A DNA stretch of 64,000 bases, taken from positions 1 through 64,000 of the forward strand of contig PAAY01000079.1 in the NCBI GenBank assembly GCA_002698985.1. The letters run 5' to 3'. The notes below the pieces were generated by a model that saw nothing but the letters and a program-made list of their open reading frames with translations, made no database searches and was not told the DNA's origin. Source of the stretch: Saprospirales bacterium (lineage in GTDB: Bacteria > Bacteroidota > Bacteroidia > Chitinophagales > Saprospiraceae). Positions 18,701 through 26,516 of the stretch are shown here, in pieces; position 1 is the stretch's first letter; each line of letters opens with the position of its first letter. A program made the translations under genes and the position numbers.

Positions 18701-21700
18701 ATCAACGGCCCGAGGCTGTCAATGGATACCTGCAAATCGGCATCCAGCGGCAGATCGAACCCAAGCAATCTCAGATCGTCGAGGGGGATGCCCAAATTGG
18801 TGACGAAGTCAATCGGCCCCGAGCTGAGGTAATTGGAGTGGTTGCGCACTTGCAGGTTCTCGACACGCAAGTGATGGATGTTCACATTTTTCACCTGGCC
18901 AAGGGTGTTGTCCAGATGCATTTGGCCCGACAGGTGGGCATTCAGTTTTATTTCCAGGTCTTCATCGTCATAAAAATTAAAAGGAGCACCAGGCAAGTTG
19001 TTGTTTCCGGAATTGGGCAAAGCAGGACCGTTCGCAACGGTGCCATAGTTTATTTCGAGGTCGATGAACGAGTTGGGGTCGAGGTTGAGCGTGCTGTACC
19101 ACATGGGTATGCGCACTTCTTCCAGGTTTCGGGCATGGAGCTCGTAGGTGATAAAGGAGAGATTGTGCCGCATTCCCGAAGCCTCGTAGGCGACGTATCC
19201 GTCGCTTACCGGCAGACTGATGCCCCCGGTAAACTCAAGGCGGTTGAGTGTGTTGTACGCCATCCCGAAGGCAAAATGATCGATGAAGAACGACCAGCCA
19301 CCGAGCGAGCCCCTGCCTTGGGGAATGACATCGTTGCCTTCACCCCCGAACGAGACGCCCACCGGTTCGAGCATGAAAAAATCTCCACTGAAGCTGGCTT
19401 GCTCGTTTTGCAAAGCCGAGGCCTTCTTCATCCATCGGGGCAAATACACGGAAAAGTCGCTGGCGTAGATGCCCCGCCAGGTTTCATCCACCGGCTGCAT
19501 ACCTTGCGGCAACACCATATTGGGCGGGTTGGCCACATCCGACAGGTCCCAGGTGGCCGTGTTGATCTGGAAGGAATAGTGCATCAGGTATTTGAGGTAA
19601 AAGCGGTCGGTGAGCACAAAATCGTTGATGCCGGAACCGGGAAAGGCAGCGCCTGACTGAAAGGTGATGGTGCCCAGGATGTCGGAATAGTTTACCACAT
19701 CGGCAGTAAAGCTACCTGCAAGCCGCTTGTTGGAGGGCTCGCCGTTGACGATGGGGATGATTTTGTTACGTGAAAAAATCGCACGTCCCTCCAGGTGGAT
19801 TGAGCTGACGCCGTCGCAATCGATACGGGCGTAGCTGGGGCTGTTGCCTCCTTGTCTCGCAGACAATGACAGGTAGTAGTCATCGGTAGGCGAGAACTCA
19901 AATTTTTTGAGCAGGTCCAGCCGCAATGTCTCCATCCCCACGCCGATGCCACCGGGTGAAAAGCAGACATTCTGCGCCCCGAAATAGGCCACTTTTTCCC
20001 CTTCGAACTGGTCGCCTTGCAAGGGCATCATCACAGCCAGGTCGAAGAACGCACCTTCCGGAGTAAAGCGCCCCTTGTTCAGCACGAAATACTTATCGGC
20101 CGTACCCACCTTGAGCGGCAGCGGTACACCTGTGAGTGCCGAGGGGGTCAGTTCCCAAAAACCAGGTGCGTTGTTTTCAATATAGTTTCGGTATTGCTGC
20201 TGATCATCTACCTCTTCGGGTGAATAGAGCCAGTCGGAAGGCGGAGCGTTGGGGGCGTAGTTCACATCGGCACGGCCGGCGAGGGCTTCCCGGCTGCTGT
20301 TTACAGACAAACCGGAAAACCTGACGCCGAGGTGCGTGGGGAAAAAATCGGTGGGCAGCATGACACCGGTGCCCTGGTAATTGCCTGGGCTGCCGGCAAC
20401 AGTGGAAACCTGCATGATGAAGTGGCCGATCTTCACTTGCTGGCCAGGCTGGAGGCTGCCCCCCGGCATTTGGTTTTCAAGGGCGGGCGGAGTGCATCCC
20501 TGTCCGCAAGGGAAGTCCGTTGAGGCAATGATATCCGTGTTGTCGTTGTCATCGTCGTCGTTCGGGCCACCACCACCGGGCACACCTGTACTGAACACCC
20601 GCAGTGGACTGTAACCGTCGTTCCCGAAACGCGTTTGCCCCGTTTCGGTCCACGCCTGCACCCTGGCCACGTAGGTTTTGCCCGGGGCAAACGCATCGCT
20701 GTTGACCACGAATTCATTTTCCTTCAACCCATCCTTCTCGAAAATGAGGTAGGCGTTATGCAGGATGGCTTTTTCAGGCTCCACGTCTGTGGGCACTTCT
20801 GCCACCCGCAATCGGTAGAATACGGTTTCGGAAACGTTGGCAGGGGCCGTCCAGGTAAAAGCAACATTCATTGGAGTGGAGAAGGGCAACACCTGCTGGG
20901 CTGCTGGCTCCAATATCACAGGCGGATCCAGCTCTGCGGGGACTATGTTAAAAACGTGGACATTGCTCTTGCCTTCATTTTTGACAAAAGCCTGTCCCAT
21001 GGGGTCGTAAGCCGTCACCTGTACGGCATAGGTGCCGGCAGGCAAAGGCGGTTTCGTGAGGTCATACAGGAGGATATTGGTCGTGAGGTCTTTCTCCGAA
21101 TAAAACAGGAAGTTCTCGCTTTCGATGACGTCGTAAGGGTTTACGCCCTTCGGCACTTCCACTATCCGGATTTGGTAATAAAACTTGACTCCCATTTGCT
21201 TCACAGGCGTCCAGCGAAAGGTGATGGGAATCAAAGGGCTGTATTCCACCTGCGAATTGTTCAGAGGAAACTGGATGATGGGCGGGTCGGGCGTGCGCAC
21301 GGTGATGGGCGGAGAGCAGTTCATTGGCTGGGGCGCCGAAAGCTTCTCACCAGTGTCGTAGTCATACACCGTCACACAAGCGGTGTAATACCCTTCAGGA
21401 AACAGGGGGTTCTGCACCAGGTCTTCCAATTCGATGCCTTCATACTCGATGTCGAAGATGTCATAATTGGAAAATATACTCAGCAATTCGTCTCCACTTA
21501 GCATGACCGGCTGGCCAGGCTTGAGGGTGATGGGCCGCGATGGTTTTTTATTCAATGGGTTAAGGCTACCGCGAATGCCATTGTTGCCGCTGAGGGTTGC
21601 GCCAATCATCACGTCATAGGTCTTCAGGGGATTCAGGTTGGTGAGTACCAGCACTGTTTCACCGGTACGACCCAGCAGTTCCGGAACGGAAACCGGCACG

Positions 21701-21816
21701 GGCTGTGGTACGATGATTTGGGCGATGACCTCGTTCTGCGCTTGAATGTCTATGGGACGGAGCAGGGAGCAAAAAACCAGCAAAACAGGGATTGAAAGGT
21801 AGCGGCTGAAATTCAT
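15778..21816 (-). CDS. Giant 2012-aa exported protein of unknown function
   Basis: Signal peptide 1-27 (VLLVFCSLLRPIDIQAQ). The N-terminal region has a beta-domain (PVPVSVPELLGRTGETVLV) and two or three Fn3-like modules with TPDPPIIQFPLNNSQVEYSP and LDPPVILEPAAQQVLPFSTP. An acidic linker (GGGPNDDDDNDNTD) leads into a short Cys motif (PCGQGCTPPAL). About 1500 residues of beta-rich sequence follow that I cannot assign, with long stretches in the style of layered beta-sheets (GKLKFDAMAIGLRAEAAIGL). It ends ILARKGFDVNLNGL and has no T9SS sorting domain. It is the first gene of the trio with the Fn3 protein and barrel, and lies 196 bp downstream of a LytTR two-component system. An upstream TATTTTTG box (21848-21855) lacks a good -33 partner. 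Large Bacteroidota proteins of this kind are sometimes labelled TANFOR; I cannot confirm that. Confidence 0.75.
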   Translation of the reverse strand: MNFSRYLSIPVLLVFCSLLRPIDIQAQNEVIAQIIVPQPVPVSVPELLGRTGETVLVLTNLNPLKTYDVMIGATLSGNNGIRGSLNPLNKKPSRPITLKPGQPVMLSGDELLSIFSNYDIFDIEYEGIELEDLVQNPLFPEGYYTACVTVYDYDTGEKLSAPQPMNCSPPITVRTPDPPIIQFPLNNSQVEYSPLIPITFRWTPVKQMGVKFYYQIRIVEVPKGVNPYDVIESENFLFYSEKDLTTNILLYDLTKPPLPAGTYAVQVTAYDPMGQAFVKNEGKSNVHVFNIVPAELDPPVILEPAAQQVLPFSTPMNVAFTWTAPANVSETVFYRLRVAEVPTDVEPEKAILHNAYLIFEKDGLKENEFVVNSDAFAPGKTYVARVQAWTETGQTRFGNDGYSPLRVFSTGVPGGGGPNDDDDNDNTDIIASTDFPCGQGCTPPALENQMPGGSLQPGQQVKIGHFIMQVSTVAGSPGNYQGTGVMLPTDFFPTHLGVRFSGLSVNSSREALAGRADVNYAPNAPPSDWLYSPEEVDDQQQYRNYIENNAPGFWELTPSALTGVPLPLKVGTADKYFVLNKGRFTPEGAFFDLAVMMPLQGDQFEGEKVAYFGAQNVCFSPGGIGVGMETLRLDLLKKFEFSPTDDYYLSLSARQGGNSPSYARIDCDGVSSIHLEGRAIFSRNKIIPIVNGEPSNKRLAGSFTADVVNYSDILGTITFQSGAAFPGSGINDFVLTDRFYLKYLMHYSFQINTATWDLSDVANPPNMVLPQGMQPVDETWRGIYASDFSVYLPRWMKKASALQNEQASFSGDFFMLEPVGVSFGGEGNDVIPQGRGSLGGWSFFIDHFAFGMAYNTLNRLEFTGGISLPVSDGYVAYEASGMRHNLSFITYELHARNLEEVRIPMWYSTLNLDPNSFIDLEINYGTVANGPALPNSGNNNLPGAPFNFYDDEDLEIKLNAHLSGQMHLDNTLGQVKNVNIHHLRVENLQVRNHSNYLSSGPIDFVTNLGIPLDDLRLLGFDLPLDADLQVSIDSLGPLMSQLSIRGKLKFDAMAIGLRAEAAIGLRGQMFLWPAQRWAEKDVILEDAMVDFSTSSFRVQGRVRGFYDDPVYGDGYRGSVSAYFYGEEELGGELFEGMFGTKKVNNRQRRYWYVRTGNVLSFTGEPIPLFTPNFGLYGISVGAYYNMVKKESTGSNRPLHSPEFVPDNANRRQYGFFGNALVGTIVPGASQIGGSDLMNGNVELRMVFNHNWSFSRVDLEGELFLMRELPSVNASSNAASEGNVKLDGILTYDHDAGAMSGNFGYELQIPGFESERSRQRIAELYFGNNRYYINLGTPTDPIQLPFGNQISFLGSTVDIGLDVSTYLCLGYRNPALANFPPRLPQVVLDACRSCRNMDRSEGMSEVRNGTGVAMGFHALFDPPPFPGVLNLGWAGKYGFTFEMEATAGVDFGVVNMEGYTCNGSNDFGIYDFYGRGRGYLHGGASLDYVIFGERYRGIRMTVGAVLNLAGPNPLGARADLYAQLSVGPFGIDFNERANLGTMCEFASDPEDNLEELRSRVASLKLINSVNFEPGSRHPYSGAFEPTIEFAIRPNEVFTESYGGTTVRYRARLDGVSIKKLERNRVIIVPNVPHELSRKVLYFDVEAPSQMLEPNSTYQVSFRLTLEISENGDTWQTVRDDEGIPVVLRFSRRFYTERPPTRIENPLWLTPRWQQRYFHWADVDEGRVVAREYGIFSYWWDPAEFKVVARFTDLRSGTTRTVDVNVSGNSFSFPVSHLSGGKLYKLELLVVFRNPAFNSWEHELYSYVFQTSKYATMQAKLDAMTLDRMEEHWYTTRRSGETISSDDFTLIFRNDEGIEEYEWESLLFVFNSQIRNSTTRDWILYRIDINNTARRHGTGFPSEEEFIGEPTGTLVEGPLYYLPNFGLPPLPDRRERDVLKIRWRPDKRVFYTKQRVKGIVPIENLTPAELMLIRGRYRLMPRDIYRIRLQYGNPEEVDAPILARKGFDVNLNGL

Positions 21817-22012
21817 GGAAATTCCTTTTTGGAAATGGATTGTTTTCCAAAAATATCGCTACCTGGAAGGCCACGCCATCGACATTGAGCAGGCGGGAAA
21901 ATGGAGGCGTAAGGTGTCCGTCTGAGTTAGCTCCCTGAAAAATGACCCAATAAAATGCCGCTATGCTCCAATTTCAGCTTATTTCAAATATCTCTAATAA
22001 GGCCCGCCTCTA

Positions 22013-22768
22013 TCAGAACAACTTCAACAAGTCCTCTTTCTTCGCCCTGGATACAGGCACCACGGTCCCATCTTTCAGAACCAGTTCTCCGCCTTTACCT
22101 CTGATGTAGCGGCGCACGTGTTTCAAGTTGACCATGTGTGAGTGGTGTACCCGGCAAAAGTGGTGGCCAGTGAGCAGGGTTTCCAACTCCTTGAGGGTTT
22201 TGCTAACCAGGATTTTCTCTCCAGTAGTCAAATAGATATAGGTGTAATTACTGCTGCTTTCACAATGGAGGATGTCATCCACTTCCACGAATTCGAGGCC
22301 TTCGAGTGTGGGCAAGGCAACGGTAGGGAAATCCGGGCTGTGCTTTTGCAGGTACTCGAACAACTGCTCCAACTGCTGCTGGGTGGCAGGTTCGGCACGG
22401 CGTTGTTGCACCCTGCCAATGGCTTTGCGAAGCTCGTCCTCGTCAATGGGTTTCAAAAGATAGTCCACTGCATTCACCTTGAAGGCCTTGATGGCGAATT
22501 GGTCGTAAGCTGTGGTAAAAATGACGTCAAAGGACGATTTACCCAGCCGCTTCAGCAGGTCGAAGCCGTTCAACACCGGCATTTCGATATCGAGATAAAC
22601 GAGATCGGGCGCCAGGCCAGGAATTTTCTCCAGCGCCTCGAGTGAGGATTGAAAGGTGGCCAACACTTCAACTTCATTTTCATAGGCCTGCAATTCCCAT
22701 TTCAATGCTTCGATGCTGCCGGGTTCATCGTCAACGATAACAGTCTTGATTTTGGATTCCATTTCCAT
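22013..22768 (-). CDS. LytTR-family response regulator
   Basis: A receiver domain (about 6-125) is joined to a LytTR DNA-binding domain (about 150-250). Visible receiver residues are VDDEP, the phospho-acceptor Asp in VYLDIEMP (near residue 60) and Lys in LLKPID. The LytTR part includes CESSSNYTYIYLTTGE and FCRVHHSHMVNLKHV. The ATG at 22768 is preferred (another lies at 22762); it leaves one base after the kinase stop, which implies translational coupling. The frame is open to 22864 but that extension lies inside the kinase gene. Its targets are unknown; the nearest downstream gene is the 2012-aa protein, a natural candidate. Confidence 0.92.
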   Translation of the reverse strand: MEMESKIKTVIVDDEPGSIEALKWELQAYENEVEVLATFQSSLEALEKIPGLAPDLVYLDIEMPVLNGFDLLKRLGKSSFDVIFTTAYDQFAIKAFKVNAVDYLLKPIDEDELRKAIGRVQQRRAEPATQQQLEQLFEYLQKHSPDFPTVALPTLEGLEFVEVDDILHCESSSNYTYIYLTTGEKILVSKTLKELETLLTGHHFCRVHHSHMVNLKHVRRYIRGKGGELVLKDGTVVPVSRAKKEDLLKLF

Positions 22769-22769
22769 T

Positions 22770-25700
22770 TCACAATGGTATTTTAATGACAACCAGGGTA
22801 CCTGCAGGCTGTCCATCAGCGTCCACGAGATCTTCGATGCGTATGGTGGAGCGTTCGCCTGCAAATGATTTTACCATGGACAGCCTGTCGGAAGTAATTT
22901 GCATGCCCATGCCCTTGCGTTTGGTGGCGGTTTTGCTGCGCAACTTTCTGGCTCGTTCCCGGCCCACCCCATTGTCTTCCACTTCCACTTTCAGCATGCC
23001 ATTCTGGCGCTGTACCCGCACCCAAAGCATGCCGTTGCCTTCTTTGTGCATCAGTCCATGCCAGATGGCATTTTCCACGAAAGGTTGCAACACCAGGGGA
23101 GGTATTTCGATGCTTTCGATCGGCAACCCCGGTTCAATGTCGAACTCGAACTCGAATTTGTGGCCAAAGCGCAGCCGCTCCAACTCGAGGTAAAGCTCCA
23201 GGGCTTTGAGCTCGTCTTTCAAGGTGACGACCTCGTTTTTCGAATTATTCAGAATCAGGCGCATCAGCTGGGAAAACTTGGTCAGGTATCGCGCAGCGAG
23301 CTTGGGCTCGTTTTGTACGATGTAGTTTTTGATGGAATTCAGGGAATTGAACAGGAAGTGGGGGTTCATCTGGGCGCGCAGGGCTTTCAGTTCCACGTCC
23401 ATCAACCGGCGCTCGTAAGCCGCTTTTAGTGACGCTTGTTCTTTTACCCGCCTGATCCGCCATTTGTGCAAAAGCAAAACACCGAAGCCCAACAGGGACG
23501 CCATCAACAAGCGGAACCACCAGGTGGCGTAGAATGGTGGCAAAACAGTGATGGCCAGTGTGCGCCCTTCTTCTGTCCAGTCACTGCCAGCGTATGCAGC
23601 CTCCACTCGAAAGGTGTATTGGCCGGGAGGCACATCCGTATATGTGGCCTTGCCTTCCCTGCTTTCGCGCCAGCTGCGGTCAAAACCCATTAGGCGAAAA
23701 CGATATCGCAGTTGCTCCGGCTTGGTGAACTCGAGAGCGGCGAAGGTGATGGTGAAAAAGTTTTCGTCGGGTTGCAGGACGATGCCCCTGGCATATTCCA
23801 GGCTGGTATCCAGCAGTTTTTCGGAGTCGTAAATAAAGAGCTCGTTCAGTACGAGCCGCGGAGGAGGTTTGTTTTCGGGGATTTTCCGAGGGTCGAGTAT
23901 GCTGAAAAAGCCATGGCCACCAATAAAGATGTCGCCACTCTCCAGAACCTTCAAAGATGCTACCCAGTGAAACCCGAGGTCATCGCGGATGAGTCCGTCC
24001 TTCGTAGAAAAATTGCGGAAAGTATGTGAGTTGAGATCGAGGCGGGACAGGCCGTTATTGGTAGCCAACCAGAGATAGTTATTCCCATCTTTGGCAATGG
24101 CCATCACCTTTTCGCCGGGCAGCCCGTCGGCGATCCTGAAATTGCGAACTTGTTCGCCATTTTGCTGCGAAGGATCGAAACAGTCCAACCCGGCCGAATT
24201 GTAGCCGATCCATGCCCTTCCCTGGGCATCCACCTCACCGGAGTAAACCCAGCAACTGCTCAGGCCCCCGGGCATGATACAATTGCTTTTGGTCAAAAAT
24301 TGGCCAGAGGCCGCATCATATTTCACCAAATATGGCTGCCCAAAAAGCCACGGATCATCTCGTGCATCCAGGGCCAATTCATACAGGGATTCTACTTTTG
24401 GAAAACCTGCATCGCTGGAATTTTCATGGGTGAAATGCCGAAATGTCTGGCGGTCGGCGGAGATGCGAGCCATCCCCAGGGGTCCTGAGGTCAGGTAATA
24501 GATATTGCCCTTCGAGTCTTCTTTCAAGCTTTTACTCTGAGCATTTCGGACAACAGGATGGTCGAGACCGGGGGGATTTACGAGCCTTTTTCCGGAGGCA
24601 TCTACCTGAAAAAGTCCATGATCGGTAGCCACCCAAACGACCCCGTGCCTGTCTTTCAGCATGGAAATGACAATGATGGCATTCGGACCGCCGGCACCCT
24701 TTTCGGGTAGCGAAACCGACCGAACGATACGGCCGCTGCTTTTCTCGATCACGTATAGGCCTTCCCCCTTCAGAGGGGCCACGAGGTACTTGCTGCCATT
24801 TTCGATTTCGACGAGATCTTTGGCGAAAAACTGATCCGGGAACGAGGCCTCTTCCGGGTCGAATCGATAGTGCCGAAACATTTGTTGTACAGGATCCGTC
24901 CAGAACACCCCGTTTTCGGTTCCTGCCCAGATGCGCCCATCGTCATCCACGTACCCGGCGTAACAGGCACCATCCGGCAGTGGCGGGATTTTCAGACTTG
25001 CATCCTTCACGAAGAAAAACCTGCCATCCGATTTTCGAAAATGAGCCAGCCCCAAATTATAAAAGCCCACCCCAAAATTTCCATCGGGGAGGGGCAGCAG
25101 GAAGGTCGTCGAGAACGGCGTGGGATATTGACTGGTGTAAGTTTTCCAATCACCCTTTTTTCTGTTCAGGCAAACGATCGTGCCTCTGCCAGCGGCCATC
25201 CAGATGAGACTGTCTCCTTCGAACTGGAAGTTCTGGATGGCCATGAGGTCGCGGTGCGTGGCACGGGGAAAGGCCAGGGAGAACCTGTTTTGCCCGATGT
25301 GGTATTTCAGAAGTCCACCGCGTGCACCCAGCCAGATGACATCGGGATCGGCAGGGTCCGGGGCAATGGTATAGATTACATCGTGCCAGTATTTGGTCAA
25401 GGCAAGATTTTCGACGCTGGGCCGCCAAATGGCAAACTGCTTGGTCCTGCGGTCGAATCTGGCTAAGCCTCGTTCCAGGCCCAGAAAAACCAGGCTGTCG
25501 CCGACGGGTGCTATGTCCCAGACGGAAGTATGCGTGATGACTTCGTCCCTCGGCACGGCATAGCGGTAAAACCTGCCCTCTTCGGGGATAAAGGTGTTCA
25601 AGAAGCCTTCTTGCGTCCCTACCCAGATGATGCCGTCCTCACTCTGTTTCAGTGAATGGATTTCGCCGGAAGAAATGGAAAACGAGTCGGTAGGTTCGAA

Positions 25701-25925
25701 CCGGAACACTTTGACCTGTTTCCCATCGAAACGGTTCAGCCCGTCGGCGGTGCCAAACCACATATAGCCTTTTTTGTCCTGCAGGATTTGGTTGACCTGA
25801 TTGGAGGAAAGACCTTGTTCTTTGGCCAGGGTGAAAAACCGCATGCCCTCCCATTGGCCATACGAGCAAAACGGCAGGCACAGCCAGCCAATGATTAGGA
25901 TGACATGAATAGGTAGTCTTGACAT
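22770..25925 (-). CDS. Membrane sensor histidine kinase, Reg_prop propeller plus LytS-type kinase
   Basis: A 1051-aa sensor. Signal peptide (VILIIGWLCLPFCSYGQ) from the start at 25925. A periplasmic double-propeller of Reg_prop repeats follows (GYMWFGTADGLNRFDGKQ, IWVGTQEGFLNTF, RIWAGTENGVFW, YLWLATNNGLSRLDL), then a Y_Y_Y domain (YRFRLMGFDRSW ... PPGQYTFRV). One transmembrane helix (WWFRLLMASLLGFGVLLL) leads to a His_kinase domain with phospho-His in NPHFLFNSLNSIKNY and an ATPase with DNGVGRERA. It is not an AraC-fused hybrid: the partner regulator is the next gene, one base away. The ligand is unknown; homologous propellers in gut Bacteroides sense oligosaccharides. A 16-bp palindrome lies upstream. 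Confidence 0.93.
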   Translation of the reverse strand: MSRLPIHVILIIGWLCLPFCSYGQWEGMRFFTLAKEQGLSSNQVNQILQDKKGYMWFGTADGLNRFDGKQVKVFRFEPTDSFSISSGEIHSLKQSEDGIIWVGTQEGFLNTFIPEEGRFYRYAVPRDEVITHTSVWDIAPVGDSLVFLGLERGLARFDRRTKQFAIWRPSVENLALTKYWHDVIYTIAPDPADPDVIWLGARGGLLKYHIGQNRFSLAFPRATHRDLMAIQNFQFEGDSLIWMAAGRGTIVCLNRKKGDWKTYTSQYPTPFSTTFLLPLPDGNFGVGFYNLGLAHFRKSDGRFFFVKDASLKIPPLPDGACYAGYVDDDGRIWAGTENGVFWTDPVQQMFRHYRFDPEEASFPDQFFAKDLVEIENGSKYLVAPLKGEGLYVIEKSSGRIVRSVSLPEKGAGGPNAIIVISMLKDRHGVVWVATDHGLFQVDASGKRLVNPPGLDHPVVRNAQSKSLKEDSKGNIYYLTSGPLGMARISADRQTFRHFTHENSSDAGFPKVESLYELALDARDDPWLFGQPYLVKYDAASGQFLTKSNCIMPGGLSSCWVYSGEVDAQGRAWIGYNSAGLDCFDPSQQNGEQVRNFRIADGLPGEKVMAIAKDGNNYLWLATNNGLSRLDLNSHTFRNFSTKDGLIRDDLGFHWVASLKVLESGDIFIGGHGFFSILDPRKIPENKPPPRLVLNELFIYDSEKLLDTSLEYARGIVLQPDENFFTITFAALEFTKPEQLRYRFRLMGFDRSWRESREGKATYTDVPPGQYTFRVEAAYAGSDWTEEGRTLAITVLPPFYATWWFRLLMASLLGFGVLLLHKWRIRRVKEQASLKAAYERRLMDVELKALRAQMNPHFLFNSLNSIKNYIVQNEPKLAARYLTKFSQLMRLILNNSKNEVVTLKDELKALELYLELERLRFGHKFEFEFDIEPGLPIESIEIPPLVLQPFVENAIWHGLMHKEGNGMLWVRVQRQNGMLKVEVEDNGVGRERARKLRSKTATKRKGMGMQITSDRLSMVKSFAGERSTIRIEDLVDADGQPAGTLVVIKIPL

Positions 25926-25969
25926 GAATGTTTGGTTCAATCTCGCTTCCTTGCAGGCCTGAAGATATG

Positions 25970-25985
25970 GAATGTGTACACATTC
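25970..25985. promoter_or_regulatory. Perfect 16-bp palindrome upstream of the sensor kinase
   Basis: GAATGTGTACACATTC is its own reverse complement. It is centred about 52 bp before the kinase ATG (25925), within a slightly larger CTGAA...TTCAG frame. Size and position fit a dimeric regulator operator. The regulator is unknown and no promoter boxes are obvious around it. Confidence 0.45.
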
Positions 25986-26420
25986 AGCCAATACACTTTA
26001 GCCCTATGCCCGTGTGGTGGGCCGTTGGGGTGGTTAGTTGAGTAGTTGGAGTTTTCTCAGATTGGAATACCGGAAGAAAGATGTCCTGCATCCATCCCTC
26101 GGAGCATATACCCGAGTGGACAAGTTTGGAGAAATTTCACCTGAGTGCATTGCAAAAACCAATAATTCACACAAGAATAATGTTTTTGATCCCTAGCTTG
26201 TCTCGGGATTGAGATGCGTCGCTAATTGTTCTTAGGTGCTTAAACCGTTCATTTGCAAACAACGACGCATAGTAAAAACCTAAAAAAGCTTTTTTCATCC
26301 CGAGGTAATCTCGGGATAAAAACAAGCGCCACCCTGAATTTGGCCTTTTTGCCCCGATGCCGATAACTATCGGCACGGGGCACTCAATCCTCGATTCCTC
26401 GATCCCACCCTCACCGGTGC
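25986..26420. other. Intergenic region with hairpin elements, no supported gene
   Basis: About 435 bp between the kinase upstream region and the terminator of the next gene. It contains two hairpins: ATCCCGAG/CTCGGGAT (26297-26317) and CCCCG-A-TGCCGATA/TATCGGCA-CGGGG (26353-26380). A 117-aa minus-strand frame (26167-26520) spans these hairpins and the terminator and is rejected as a gene. Confidence 0.5.
26297..26380. repeat. Two palindromic hairpin elements
   Basis: First hairpin: 8-bp perfect stem with a 5-nt loop at 26297-26317. Second: 13-bp stem with one bulged A and a 2-nt loop at 26353-26380. They resemble the TCGGGAT-rich hairpin at 32308-32350 in composition and suggest a dispersed palindromic family. 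Confidence 0.45.
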
Positions 26421-26475
26421 CAAAAAAAACAAACCCCGGCACCGAGCGCACTTCGAGTGCCCATGGTACCGGGGT
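26421..26475 (-). terminator. Intrinsic terminator of the 26517 gene
   Basis: On the minus strand a long imperfect stem begins ACCCCGGTACC and closes GGTGCCGGGGT around a CGAA-type loop. It is followed by TTGTTTTTTTTGG. It lies about 42 bp past the stop. Confidence 0.78.
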
Positions 26476-26516
26476 CTGCGTTGCAAAGACGGGCCTGAGG
26501 GGAGGCCCTTCCCAGA

